The notes: generated by a model not told the origin, from the sequence alone. DNA of 34,164 nt from CAG-533 sp964589375 (GCA_964589375.1 CAZPSA010000008.1:1-34164), one strand, 5' to 3'. Counted from the first letter of the stretch, positions 22,522-29,612 are shown. Numbers and translations: made by a program.

Positions 22522-22532
22522 ATTTAGTCTTT
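22495..22532 (-). terminator. Terminator of the spoVA transcript, overlapping the spoIIGA promoter
   Basis: On the minus strand AAAGACTAA (complement of 22524-22532, containing the spoVAE stop) pairs perfectly with TTAGTCTTT (complement of 22501-22509) and is followed by TTCTTTT. The loop carries most of the Spo0A box of the next gene. Confidence 0.75.
22514..22522. promoter_or_regulatory. Spo0A box at spoIIGA
   Basis: TTTGTCGAA is an exact match to the 0A-box consensus TTTGTCRAA. It overlaps the spoIIGA -35. Confidence 0.8.
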
Positions 22533-22874
22533 AGGGTTAAAAAATAATGTCAAGAAAAAGGAAAATATTATTACAGAAGAAATTCCTAGTGATACTTCAC
22601 CTAAAATATTAGTAAAAATACCAATAAATCCTCCTGCTTTAAATCCTTCATATACGCCTTTTGTTAGAAGATTACCAAAACTCATAATAGGTAAACTAGC
22701 CCCAATCCCAACAATTTTTACTATTTTATCATATAAACTAAATGTACAAAGAATAGAGCCAACAACCACTAATATACTAGTAATATGTCCAAAGGTAAAC
22801 TTAGTATTATCTAATATAATTTGACCAATTAAGCAAATTAATCCACAAAATAAAAACGAATATATTATTGTCAT
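22524..22874 (-). CDS. spoVAE: Stage V sporulation protein AE (SpoVAEb type)
   Basis: A 116-residue, almost wholly hydrophobic membrane protein with about four helices. FLFCGLICLIGQIILDNTKFTFGHITSILVVVG and GASLPIMSFGNLLTKGVYEGFKAGGFIGIFT are characteristic of SpoVAE. With SpoVAC and SpoVAD it moves dipicolinic acid across the inner spore membrane. The start overlaps the spoVAD stop as ATGA. It is the last gene of the minimal spoVA cluster, and its stop codon lies in the terminator hairpin. Confidence 0.95.
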   Translation of the reverse strand: MTIIYSFLFCGLICLIGQIILDNTKFTFGHITSILVVVGSILCTFSLYDKIVKIVGIGASLPIMSFGNLLTKGVYEGFKAGGFIGIFTNILGEVSLGISSVIIFSFFLTLFFNPKD

Positions 22875-23818
22875 CTTACCACCTCAATAGTTAAAGCATG
22901 ACAAATCGCAGGAATGGTATTTTTTTGATTTACTAATAAAGGACTATGTAAAGAACCGGTTGCTAAGTATATAATTTTTTTATATTTTTTGTTTGAAACA
23001 ATATTATTAAAGAAAACAAGCGGCAAAGTTACTGGACCACTCCCACCAGAATATTTAATATTTTTATATATTAAAGTCCCAGCGTCAACATAATTTTTTA
23101 ATTTTATATTTTGTTTTTTTAATAATTCTTTGAATATTTTTTCACCAACTAATCCTAGATCACCAGTTACTACCAAATCATAATCATCTATAACACTCTT
23201 TGTTAATTCTAAATGTCTAATTAAAGTATCAGCAGCCGCTGGTGCCATAACTGCTCCCATATTATAAGCATCTTTAACAAAAGAATCTACAACTTTGCCA
23301 ACTGTTCCACTTACAACTTTAATATCAGATGGCTTTTTAGATACTAATACACCAATTGCACCTGTAACCGTAAAGGTACTTCTTTTCGGTTTGGGCGCAC
23401 CATATTCAATTGGAAAACGAAATTCTTTTTCCGCATTTAAATTATGAGAACTTGTTATAAACATTCCTTCTTTAATTTTCTTACTATCTAATAAATTAGC
23501 AAGTACGATTAAAGAACTTCCACTAGTTGCACAAGCACTATACATTCCTAAATATGGTAAATTTGAATTTGTTAAGGCCATATTCGTAGTAACCAATTGA
23601 TTAGATAAATCCCCACCAATAACTATTTCGGGTTTAGAAATTTTGTTTAAATAATTTATTACAACTTTTTGCATCTTTACTTCCGCTTTTTCTATCGTAG
23701 GCTCATTATAGTAATAGTCATTCATTGCAATATCATAATTTTTCAAATTTGAAGCTTTCTCTAATGGTCCTACAACACTAAACCAATTATTAATATATAC
23801 ATCCTTATAGCTAAACAT
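22871..23818 (-). CDS. spoVAD: Stage V sporulation protein AD
   Basis: A 315-residue soluble, thiolase-fold protein that in Bacillus binds dipicolinic acid during its uptake into spores. Diagnostic segments are YSACATSGSSLIVLANLL, FITSSHNLNAEKEFRFPIEYG, FTVTGAIGVLVS, VMAPAAADTLIRHLE, VVTGDLGLVGEKIFKELL and LATGSLHSPLLVNQKNTIPAICHA. It is slightly shorter than the 338-residue B. subtilis protein, the difference being mainly at the N-terminus. It overlaps spoVAC by 8 bp and spoVAE by 4 bp, so the three are translated as a unit. Confidence 0.96.
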   Translation of the reverse strand: MFSYKDVYINNWFSVVGPLEKASNLKNYDIAMNDYYYNEPTIEKAEVKMQKVVINYLNKISKPEIVIGGDLSNQLVTTNMALTNSNLPYLGMYSACATSGSSLIVLANLLDSKKIKEGMFITSSHNLNAEKEFRFPIEYGAPKPKRSTFTVTGAIGVLVSKKPSDIKVVSGTVGKVVDSFVKDAYNMGAVMAPAAADTLIRHLELTKSVIDDYDLVVTGDLGLVGEKIFKELLKKQNIKLKNYVDAGTLIYKNIKYSGGSGPVTLPLVFFNNIVSNKKYKKIIYLATGSLHSPLLVNQKNTIPAICHALTIEVVR

Positions 23819-24248
23819 TAATTATCACCTTTATTATTCCAAATATAAATGCACTTACAATACCATATAATAAAACACAACCGGCAAGTTTAAAAATATT
23901 AGACCCTAATCCAGTTATAAGCCCATCTTTTTTGTAATCTAAAGCACAACTCATAATTGAATGGGCAAAACCAGAAATAGGTACTATAACCCCACATTTA
24001 AATTTGCTAGCCAAATTATCAAAAACTCCTAACGAAGTCAAAAAACAAGATCCAAAGATGATAATTAATAAAACCATGCTTACGGCATCATCTAATTTAA
24101 AATGACAAAACTTAATCAAAAATAATTTTATTGCTTCTCCCAAAGCCCCGATACTTCCACCTATTAAAAAAGCAAGCAAGTAATTTTTTTGCTTATCTTC
24201 TTTGGGAGTTAATTTTTTTACCAAATTTAAATATTCATTTTTATTCAT
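23811..24248 (-). CDS. spoVAC: Stage V sporulation protein AC
   Basis: A 145-residue membrane protein, in Bacillus a mechanosensitive channel component of the spore inner membrane that takes part in dipicolinate movement. NKNEYLNLVKKLTPKEDKQKNYLLAFLIGGSIGALGEAI, CGVIVPISGFAHSIMSCALDYKKDGLITGLGSNIFKLAGCVLLYG are SpoVAC signatures. Four hydrophobic helices are visible. It starts 27 bp after sigF on the same strand but has its own candidate sigma-G promoter. SpoVAA, SpoVAB and SpoVAF homologues are absent from this locus, giving a C-D-E core only. Confidence 0.95.
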   Translation of the reverse strand: MNKNEYLNLVKKLTPKEDKQKNYLLAFLIGGSIGALGEAIKLFLIKFCHFKLDDAVSMVLLIIIFGSCFLTSLGVFDNLASKFKCGVIVPISGFAHSIMSCALDYKKDGLITGLGSNIFKLAGCVLLYGIVSAFIFGIIKVIINV

Positions 24249-24262
24249 AATATCACTACTAG

Positions 24263-24291
24263 TATTATGAACAAATTATGCCGCAATATAC
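24263..24291 (-). promoter_or_regulatory. spoVAC: Candidate sigma-G promoter of the spoVA operon
   Basis: On the minus strand GTATA (complement of 24287-24291), a 17-bp spacer and CATAATA (complement of 24263-24269) match the sigma-G form gnATR-N18-cAtnnTA in both elements, with the spacer one base short. In B. subtilis spoVA is a sigma-G operon. The predicted start lies just upstream of the spoVAC ATG. Confidence 0.6.
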
Positions 24292-24947
24292 TCTTTAATT
24301 TTAGCTTTTCCCTTTTGTTCTAGCCTTGAAACTTTAACTTGACTAATACCTAAGACTTTAGCGGTCTCAGATTGAGTTAAATCCTCAAAATATCTTATCC
24401 TAATGACATCTTGTTCAAGTGGTTCTAAATTTTCTAAAGAGTCATTAATTAATATCTGACTATCTAAATCTTCACTGGTTCCAATACACTCCTTTAACGG
24501 AAGAGCATCTCCCTTAATCGTTTGATATTCTTCCTCAAGACTTAACATACTTGTAGTTAGGATTGTTATCTCATTAATAAGAGATTCTTCAATTCCCGTA
24601 TACTCACTTATTTCCGCTAATGATGGCAGCCGTTCGAGTTTAAAAAGTAATTCCCTTTTAGCAAGATTAATCTTTTTATAAAGACTTAAATAAAATTTAC
24701 TTAACTTTATATCCCTACTTTTATTTACTAACTCATACATTCGGCCAAAAATATACTTATAAGCAAATGACTGAAATGATACATCATAACCTTGTCTAAA
24801 ATTCCTTTTAGCTTCAATAAGACCAATAACTCCCGCCTGAAATAAATCTAATAATTCGACGTTATAAAACTTTTTAGCGATTTTATAAATAAATGGCGTA
24901 TATTTTTCCACTATTTCTTCTTCACTTAAAGATAAAATGTCTTCCAT
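24276..24947 (-). CDS. sigF: Early forespore sigma factor sigma-F (divergent)
   Basis: A 223-residue sigma-70-family factor placed between spoIIAA and spoVAC, the sigma-F position. Region 2 is FYNVELLDLFQAGVIGLIEAKRNF. Region 4 is LTQSETAKVLGISQVKVSRLEQKGKAKIKEY. The middle is unusual: where sigma-G here has EVKRFIRDSSTVRISRS, this protein has FGRMYELVNKSRDIKLSKF, so region 2.4/3 lacks the near-invariant forespore-sigma sequence. In B. subtilis sigma-F is held inactive by SpoIIAB, but no spoIIAB gene is present here. The start has an AAGGGAATG ribosome-binding site and lies 22 bp after spoIIAA. The name is given mainly by position; it could also be called a sigma-F-like factor. Confidence 0.8.
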   Translation of the reverse strand: MEDILSLSEEEIVEKYTPFIYKIAKKFYNVELLDLFQAGVIGLIEAKRNFRQGYDVSFQSFAYKYIFGRMYELVNKSRDIKLSKFYLSLYKKINLAKRELLFKLERLPSLAEISEYTGIEESLINEITILTTSMLSLEEEYQTIKGDALPLKECIGTSEDLDSQILINDSLENLEPLEQDVIRIRYFEDLTQSETAKVLGISQVKVSRLEQKGKAKIKEYIAA

Positions 24948-24969
24948 AATTTCATTCCCTTCTTATTAT

Positions 24970-25287
24970 TTAAATTGAAATAATCTTTAGAGCGGCTAAC
25001 TCATTATCAATTATTTGAAATTTATTGTTTATATTAAATTTGTTATTACAAATAAGAGTCATTCCTCCATTATTAGATGTATCTTGAACTTTCTTTTCTA
25101 AGGCTTTTATCCCATATTTATCTAAAACATTTAAATAATCAACATTTACTACCAAATATTTAATTCCTTGATCTTCAATAATTGGAGCTAATGACTTATC
25201 TAGACCTTCATAAGTATATTTATTTAATTCACCCTTTAACCTCACAAACAAAATACCTTTTCTATATTCCATATTTATTTTTAACAT
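24970..25287 (-). CDS. spoIIAA: SpoIIAA-like STAS protein lacking the phospho-acceptor serine
   Basis: A 105-residue STAS-domain protein. It aligns with B. subtilis SpoIIAA: VRLKGELNKYTYEGL with IRLTGELDHHTAETL, and VVNVDYLNVLDKYGIKALEK with VLNLEDLSFMDSSGLGVILG, then NGGMTLIC with GGEMVVC. The Asp-Ser-Ser-Gly phospho-site is Asp-Lys-Tyr-Gly here (D56-G59), so the serine that SpoIIAB phosphorylates is gone. It is followed directly by sigF with no spoIIAB between. The GAGGG ribosome-binding site supports the ATG at 25287. A perfect Spo0A box lies 52 bp upstream. It could bind sigma-F or another partner directly, or act as a remnant; sequence alone cannot decide. Confidence 0.8.
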   Translation of the reverse strand: MLKINMEYRKGILFVRLKGELNKYTYEGLDKSLAPIIEDQGIKYLVVNVDYLNVLDKYGIKALEKKVQDTSNNGGMTLICNNKFNINNKFQIIDNELAALKIISI

Positions 25288-25305
25288 TTTTCCCTCTTCC
25301 CTATC

Positions 25306-25338
25306 AATATAGGAACATTTTTCATTTTTTTAAACAAC
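25306..25338 (-). promoter_or_regulatory. spoIIAA: Candidate spoIIAA promoter next to a Spo0A box
   Basis: On the minus strand GTTGTT (complement of 25333-25338) and TATATT (complement of 25306-25311) are 21 bp apart, directly adjoining the Spo0A box. This resembles the long-spacer Spo0A-activated spoIIG type. No convincing sigma-H promoter, the kind used for B. subtilis spoIIA, was seen. Confidence 0.45.
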
Positions 25339-25347
25339 TTCGACAAA
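25339..25347. promoter_or_regulatory. Spo0A box at spoIIAA
   Basis: Read on the minus strand TTTGTCGAA is an exact 0A-box match (TTTGTCRAA). It lies in the short gap between the unknown exported-protein gene and spoIIAA. Confidence 0.75.
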
Positions 25348-25348
25348 A

Positions 25349-26770
25349 TTATCTTTTATTTTTAAAAATGAGAATGTAAAACAAAAGTAAAAGCGAAAAT
25401 AAGCCTGCCCCAATTATAATTTGTTGATAATTATAAGATTTAGATTTTTTAGAAGTTTTTTCAGTCAGTTTCTCTATCTTTTTACTACTGGTTGTTATAT
25501 TTTTCTTAGTAGTAATTTCTTTTTCTTCTAAGTCATTTCTTTTTTTAGTAGTCACTTTAACACTAGAATTATTACTAATTAACTTTTTTTCCTCACTTAC
25601 TTGATTGGAAATTGTCTCCTTATTAATAATACTTTCAGCAGTTTTTTCTTCATTTTTTACTACTGGTATACTAGGTTGTTCAATCTTTATTTCCATCTTT
25701 TTATTAGTTTTATCTTCTTCTAAATTGCTTTTAATTATATTAACTTTTTGATTAAATGAATAATTTAAATAATTAATTAGTATATTATTTCCCGTTAATT
25801 TTATACTAATTTTATCTTTATCTAAAGTTGTACTATTTATTATATTAGATAATGGTTCTCCTTCTTTTAAAGTATCATTAGTAATTATTTTGTCTCTTTT
25901 ATAATAATTATAATTAACTTTCTTCTTACTATAATCTAAGTGATAGTTTGGTTTAGCTTCTTTACTATAAAAATCAATATATTCTTTTTCTAAATCATAA
26001 TACTTATATAATTTATACTGTTTTTTATAATAATTAAAATGATTAACCTTGTCATGTTTAACCCAACTCAGCTTATCAGTTATTTCAACAAATTTATCAT
26101 TTGAAATTACATTAAAAATATAATTGTTAGTATGATTTATAAAATTTATTTGATATGTTGCAATATCACCTCCACCTTTATATCTGGCATCTGAAATCCA
26201 TAAATCAAACTTAATATTAGTATTTTTTGCCATATCAAAAACAAACTCAAAACGCATTCTTTTAATATCATAGAAATCATCTAAATAAAAATACACAAAA
26301 TCATCTGGACCTAAAGTACCAGAAAAATCCTTACTATCTCTACTATCATAAGTACAATTCAATAATTTATCATCATAATAAATACTTAGCTTTTTAATTT
26401 TAGTATTTTCTGCAAAATTATATAATCTAACATATTTATAATTTTTATCAAAAAATACTTTTCCCAAACCATAAGTATTTGAAGTATTATTATAATCTTT
26501 TTCATAATCCTTATATTCATAAATATAGTCATTCTTATCAATATATGGAGCTCCTACTATATTACTATTTTCTAAATAATAGTTTTCATTAACTTTTTTT
26601 AGTTGATAATTTTGATATAAAGTATTATCCTCCCTTTTTAATAAATCACTTTCTTCATAAAATTGAGTTGTATTTTTTAAAAATAACTCATAATCAGTAT
26701 AAAAAACACTAGCCCAAGTCTTTTTTGGTACTAATAATAACATTAGTAATAAAAAATATTTTTTCTTCAT
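25349..26770 (-). CDS. Unknown exported protein with C-terminal membrane anchor
   Basis: I do not recognise this 473-residue protein. It has a clear signal peptide (lysines, then YFLLLMLLLVPKKTWAS, about 1-22) and a large extracytoplasmic part very rich in Tyr, Asn, Asp and Lys. Residues about 120-220 (VRLYNFAENTKIKKLSIYYD, DDFVYFYLDDFYDIKRMRFE) look beta-rich, perhaps a jelly-roll or discoidin-like fold. A Lys/Thr/Ser/Glu-rich low-complexity stalk (about 360-447) then leads to one C-terminal helix (about 450-468) and a basic tail FKNKR. No LPXTG motif is present. The AAGGAGG ribosome-binding site supports the start. It lies directly upstream of spoIIAA on the same strand, so a role in sporulation or the cell surface is possible but unproven. 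Confidence 0.8.
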   Translation of the reverse strand: MKKKYFLLLMLLLVPKKTWASVFYTDYELFLKNTTQFYEESDLLKREDNTLYQNYQLKKVNENYYLENSNIVGAPYIDKNDYIYEYKDYEKDYNNTSNTYGLGKVFFDKNYKYVRLYNFAENTKIKKLSIYYDDKLLNCTYDSRDSKDFSGTLGPDDFVYFYLDDFYDIKRMRFEFVFDMAKNTNIKFDLWISDARYKGGGDIATYQINFINHTNNYIFNVISNDKFVEITDKLSWVKHDKVNHFNYYKKQYKLYKYYDLEKEYIDFYSKEAKPNYHLDYSKKKVNYNYYKRDKIITNDTLKEGEPLSNIINSTTLDKDKISIKLTGNNILINYLNYSFNQKVNIIKSNLEEDKTNKKMEIKIEQPSIPVVKNEEKTAESIINKETISNQVSEEKKLISNNSSVKVTTKKRNDLEEKEITTKKNITTSSKKIEKLTEKTSKKSKSYNYQQIIIGAGLFSLLLLFYILIFKNKR

Positions 26771-26955
26771 TCTTGCCTCCTTATTAAACTTTTTGTAAGA
26801 ACATACTTAATTCCCTTTTAAATTTTTTATTGTTGTTTATAACTAGGCTTTTTTGTGGAAAACCGTTTGTTTTTTTACTTCAATTTTTGAAAATCGCAGA
26901 TTTTTTAGACATTATATTCATTTAACTTTCTTTTAAAAATCTTGATTATCCGCAG

Positions 26956-26984
26956 TAGACAAAATAAAAAAATTATTATATAAT
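26956..26984 (+). promoter_or_regulatory. rnjA: Sigma-A promoter of rnjA
   Basis: TAGACA (26956-26961) and a perfect TATAAT (26979-26984) are 17 bp apart. The predicted leader is about 40 nt and ends in an AAGGAGG ribosome-binding site. Confidence 0.85.
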
Positions 26985-26987
26985 TAA

Positions 26988-27020
26988 ATAACCAAAAGAA
27001 CTTTATCAATTATTTTAAGG
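26988..27020 (+). repeat. Leader repeat copy 1 (rnjA 5' leader)
   Basis: These 33 nt, covering most of the rnjA leader, match 27 of 33 positions of 28758-28790 upstream of the ZIP transporter gene. The core AACTTTATCAAT is identical in both. Confidence 0.5.
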
Positions 27021-27030
27021 AGGAAATTAA

Positions 27031-28707
27031 ATGAATAATAATGAAAAAGTTACATCTATTTTTGCGCTTGGTGGTTTAGGCGAAGTCGGTAAAAATATGT
27101 ATGTGGTAAGCTACGATAATGAAATAATAATAATAGATGCAGGAGTAATGTTCCCTGAAACAGAACTTCTAGGAATAGATTATGTTATTCAAGATGTATC
27201 TTACTTAAAAAATAACGAACACAAAATCAAAGCTTTATTTATCACTCATGGTCATGAAGATCATATTGGAGGAATAACCTTTCTTTTACAAAATATCAAC
27301 ATACCAGTAATATATGCACCTAAAATTGCTTGCGATTTAATTGAAAAAAAATTAATAGACCGCAACATTAGTTATAAAGATTTAAAAGATTATAATAAAG
27401 ATAGTGTATTTAAATATAGACATTTTGAAATATCCTTTGTTCAAACTACCCATTCTATTCCCGATAGCTATGCGGTAATTATTAAAACCCCAAACGGAAC
27501 AATATTTGAAACGGGCGATTTTAAATTTGATTTAACCCCAATTGGGCCAATGGCTGATATTCATAAAATGGCCGCTTTAGCCGATGAAGGAGTTAAAATC
27601 TTACTAAGTGATAGTACGAATGCTATGAGTCCTGGTTCATCAAACAGTGAAAGTTTAGTTGATGAAGCTCTAGGAGATGTTTTTTCAAGACACTCTTCAA
27701 GAATAATTATTGCTACATTTGCTTCAAACATATATCGAATTAAACATATCGTCGAAACTTGTCGCAAAAATAACCGTAAAATTATTACTTTTGGTCGTTC
27801 AATGGAAAATGCCAAGGAAATTGCTCTAAAAAATAATCTTATCGTTGATAAAACCATATTTATAGAGCCAAATGAAGCGAAAGATTTAAAGAAAAGCGAA
27901 ATATGTATTTTATGTACTGGTTCACAAGGAGAACCACTAGCAGCTCTTTCCAGAATTGCAAATGGAACTCATAAACAAATATCATTAATGCCAGATGACA
28001 TAGTAGTTTTCTCTTCTAGTCCAATTCCAGGAAATAAAGCATCAATAAATCAAATTATAAATAAATTATATTTAAAAGGTGTTAAAGTCTATACTAATTC
28101 TCAATTATCTGATATTCACACCTCTGGTCACGCTAAACAAGAAGAACTAAAATGGATGCTTAGAATTATTAAACCAGAATATTTTATGCCAGTACATGGT
28201 GAATATCGAATGCTTAAAACCCATGCTGATTTAGCCATAGATTGTGATATTCCAAAAGAAAATATCTTTATTTGTAAAAATGGCGATGTAGTAGAACTTA
28301 CAAAAGATAGTGCTAGAATGGGCAAAAAAGTACAATCTGGAGATGTTTATGTTGATGGTTCTCGAATTGGAGATATTGGTTCAATCGTTATAAAAGATCG
28401 TAAATTAATGAGCCATGATGGAATTCTAGTTACAATAATTAATATTAATCCCCTAACAAGAGAATTACTAATTAAACCAAATATTACAACCCGTGGTTTT
28501 GTACTAGTTAATGAAAATGCCGGACTTATATATAAAATTGAACAAAAAGTTCAAGAAATTGTTATTAAAAGTTTAAAAACTAATTATAATTACATAGATT
28601 TAAAGAACCAAATTATTTTAGAACTAAGTCCATACATTAATGACTTAACAGGTAGAAGACCTATAATATTACCTGTAATCATGGAAGTAAAAGAATATTT
28701 AAAATAA
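27031..28707 (+). CDS. rnjA: Ribonuclease J
   Basis: A 558-residue metallo-beta-lactamase/beta-CASP RNase with 5'-3' exonuclease and endonuclease activity, central to mRNA turnover in Firmicutes. The zinc motif is THGHEDHIGG (H73, H75, D77, H78). ETGDFKFDLTPIG and LLSDSTNAMSPG follow. The beta-CASP domain includes TFASNIYRIKHIVETCRKNNRKI, SQGEPLAALSRIANG and DIHTSGHAKQEELKWML. PVHGEYRMLKTHADLA leads to the C-terminal region. Length and N-terminus match RNase J1. The AAGGAGG ribosome-binding site is 7 nt from the ATG, behind a strong promoter. Its stop codon lies within or next to the terminator stem. Confidence 0.96.
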   Translation: MNNNEKVTSIFALGGLGEVGKNMYVVSYDNEIIIIDAGVMFPETELLGIDYVIQDVSYLKNNEHKIKALFITHGHEDHIGGITFLLQNINIPVIYAPKIACDLIEKKLIDRNISYKDLKDYNKDSVFKYRHFEISFVQTTHSIPDSYAVIIKTPNGTIFETGDFKFDLTPIGPMADIHKMAALADEGVKILLSDSTNAMSPGSSNSESLVDEALGDVFSRHSSRIIIATFASNIYRIKHIVETCRKNNRKIITFGRSMENAKEIALKNNLIVDKTIFIEPNEAKDLKKSEICILCTGSQGEPLAALSRIANGTHKQISLMPDDIVVFSSSPIPGNKASINQIINKLYLKGVKVYTNSQLSDIHTSGHAKQEELKWMLRIIKPEYFMPVHGEYRMLKTHADLAIDCDIPKENIFICKNGDVVELTKDSARMGKKVQSGDVYVDGSRIGDIGSIVIKDRKLMSHDGILVTIININPLTRELLIKPNITTRGFVLVNENAGLIYKIEQKVQEIVIKSLKTNYNYIDLKNQIILELSPYINDLTGRRPIILPVIMEVKEYLK

Positions 28708-28734
28708 CTTATCATGCAAATGATGAGTTTTTTT
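28706..28734 (+). terminator. rnjA: Terminator of rnjA
   Basis: AACTTATCAT (28706-28715) pairs with ATGATGAGTT (28720-28729) over 10 bp with one T-G pair and a GCAA tetraloop, then a T-run. Confidence 0.9.
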
Positions 28735-28757
28735 AGCCATTATTTAATTCTTATTTT

Positions 28758-28790
28758 ATAACTAATAAAACTTTATCAATAATTTTACGA
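28758..28790 (+). repeat. Leader repeat copy 2 (upstream of the ZIP gene)
   Basis: These 33 nt match 27 of 33 positions of the rnjA leader (26988-27020). The match stops before the ribosome-binding site of rnjA. Confidence 0.5.
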
Positions 28791-28838
28791 TAACTAAATA
28801 TAAAGGAACCCTTAAAAAAATTTGTCATACAATACAAT

Positions 28839-29612
28839 ATGATGAGTTTTTTTATTAAATTAAATCCAATTTTTCAATCATTTATAGCCGCAATGATAAC
28901 ATTTCTAATTACCGCTCTTGGTTCATCATGTATTTTTTTATCTAAAAAGATTAGCAAAAAACATATGGATATCATGCTTAGTTTATCGGCAGGAATTATG
29001 CTAGCATCAGCCTTTTTTTCTTTGATAAATCCCGCCCTTGAAAATGCCGAAAGTTTAAATATGCCACCTTGGATTGTGTGCTCAGTTGGAATTTTATTAG
29101 GAATACTTTTATTATTCTTAGGAGATAAATTATATAAAAAAAGAAAAAATATGAAAGGAATTAATAACCTTATCCTCTCTATTACCCTCCATAACATTCC
29201 CGAAGGAATGGCCATCGGAGTTGCTTTCGGTTCGATTGCTTATGGTCTATCAGATACCACAATAATAAGTGCCATTGCTCTTGCAATTGGCATTGGTATT
29301 CAAAATTTTCCTGAAGGTGCCGCCATTAGTTTTCCCTTATACCGAGAAGGATACAGCAAAAAGAAAGCATTTTTAATTGGAAGTTTATCAGCAATTGTAG
29401 AACCAATTGGCGCTATTCTAGGGGCATTTCTAGCTTTGGAAATGCAAGTTATAATGCCATTTTTACTAGCCTTTGCGGCCGGTGCTATGCTCTATGTTAT
29501 CGCAACAGAATTAATTCCTGAAAGCATGACAAACGAAAAAAAAGAGCTTATGGCTCTATACTTTGGAATTGGATTTATTATTATGATGATTTTAGATATT
29601 GCCCTAGGGTAA
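28839..29612 (+). CDS. ZIP-family divalent metal transporter
   Basis: A 257-residue membrane protein of the ZIP (ZupT/GufA) family, which imports zinc, iron or manganese. About eight helices are predicted. The metal-site helices are clear: SITLHNIPEGMAIGVAFGS (H-N-x-P-E-G) and GIGIQNFPEGAAISFPLYREG (N-x-P-E-G), then SAIVEPIGAILGAFLA and AAGAMLYVIATELIPES. An MxSLSAGIMLASAFF-like segment near the N-terminus is also typical. The start is uncertain: no ribosome-binding site lies at normal distance before 28839 (the nearest AAGGAACC is about 28 nt away), and the ATG lies in a 16-nt sequence identical to part of the rnjA terminator. The first helix requires a start at 28839 or the next codon. Confidence 0.9.
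   Translation: MMSFFIKLNPIFQSFIAAMITFLITALGSSCIFLSKKISKKHMDIMLSLSAGIMLASAFFSLINPALENAESLNMPPWIVCSVGILLGILLLFLGDKLYKKRKNMKGINNLILSITLHNIPEGMAIGVAFGSIAYGLSDTTIISAIALAIGIGIQNFPEGAAISFPLYREGYSKKKAFLIGSLSAIVEPIGAILGAFLALEMQVIMPFLLAFAAGAMLYVIATELIPESMTNEKKELMALYFGIGFIIMMILDIALG

Noticed and set aside
24948..24969. A hidden or very short spoIIAB between spoIIAA and sigF
   Set aside because: Only 22 bp lie between the genes, and neither neighbouring protein shows a fused kinase domain.
26854..26862. Possible DnaA box TGTGGAAAA
   Set aside because: It is a single near-match without a cluster or replication genes nearby, so there is no support for an origin.
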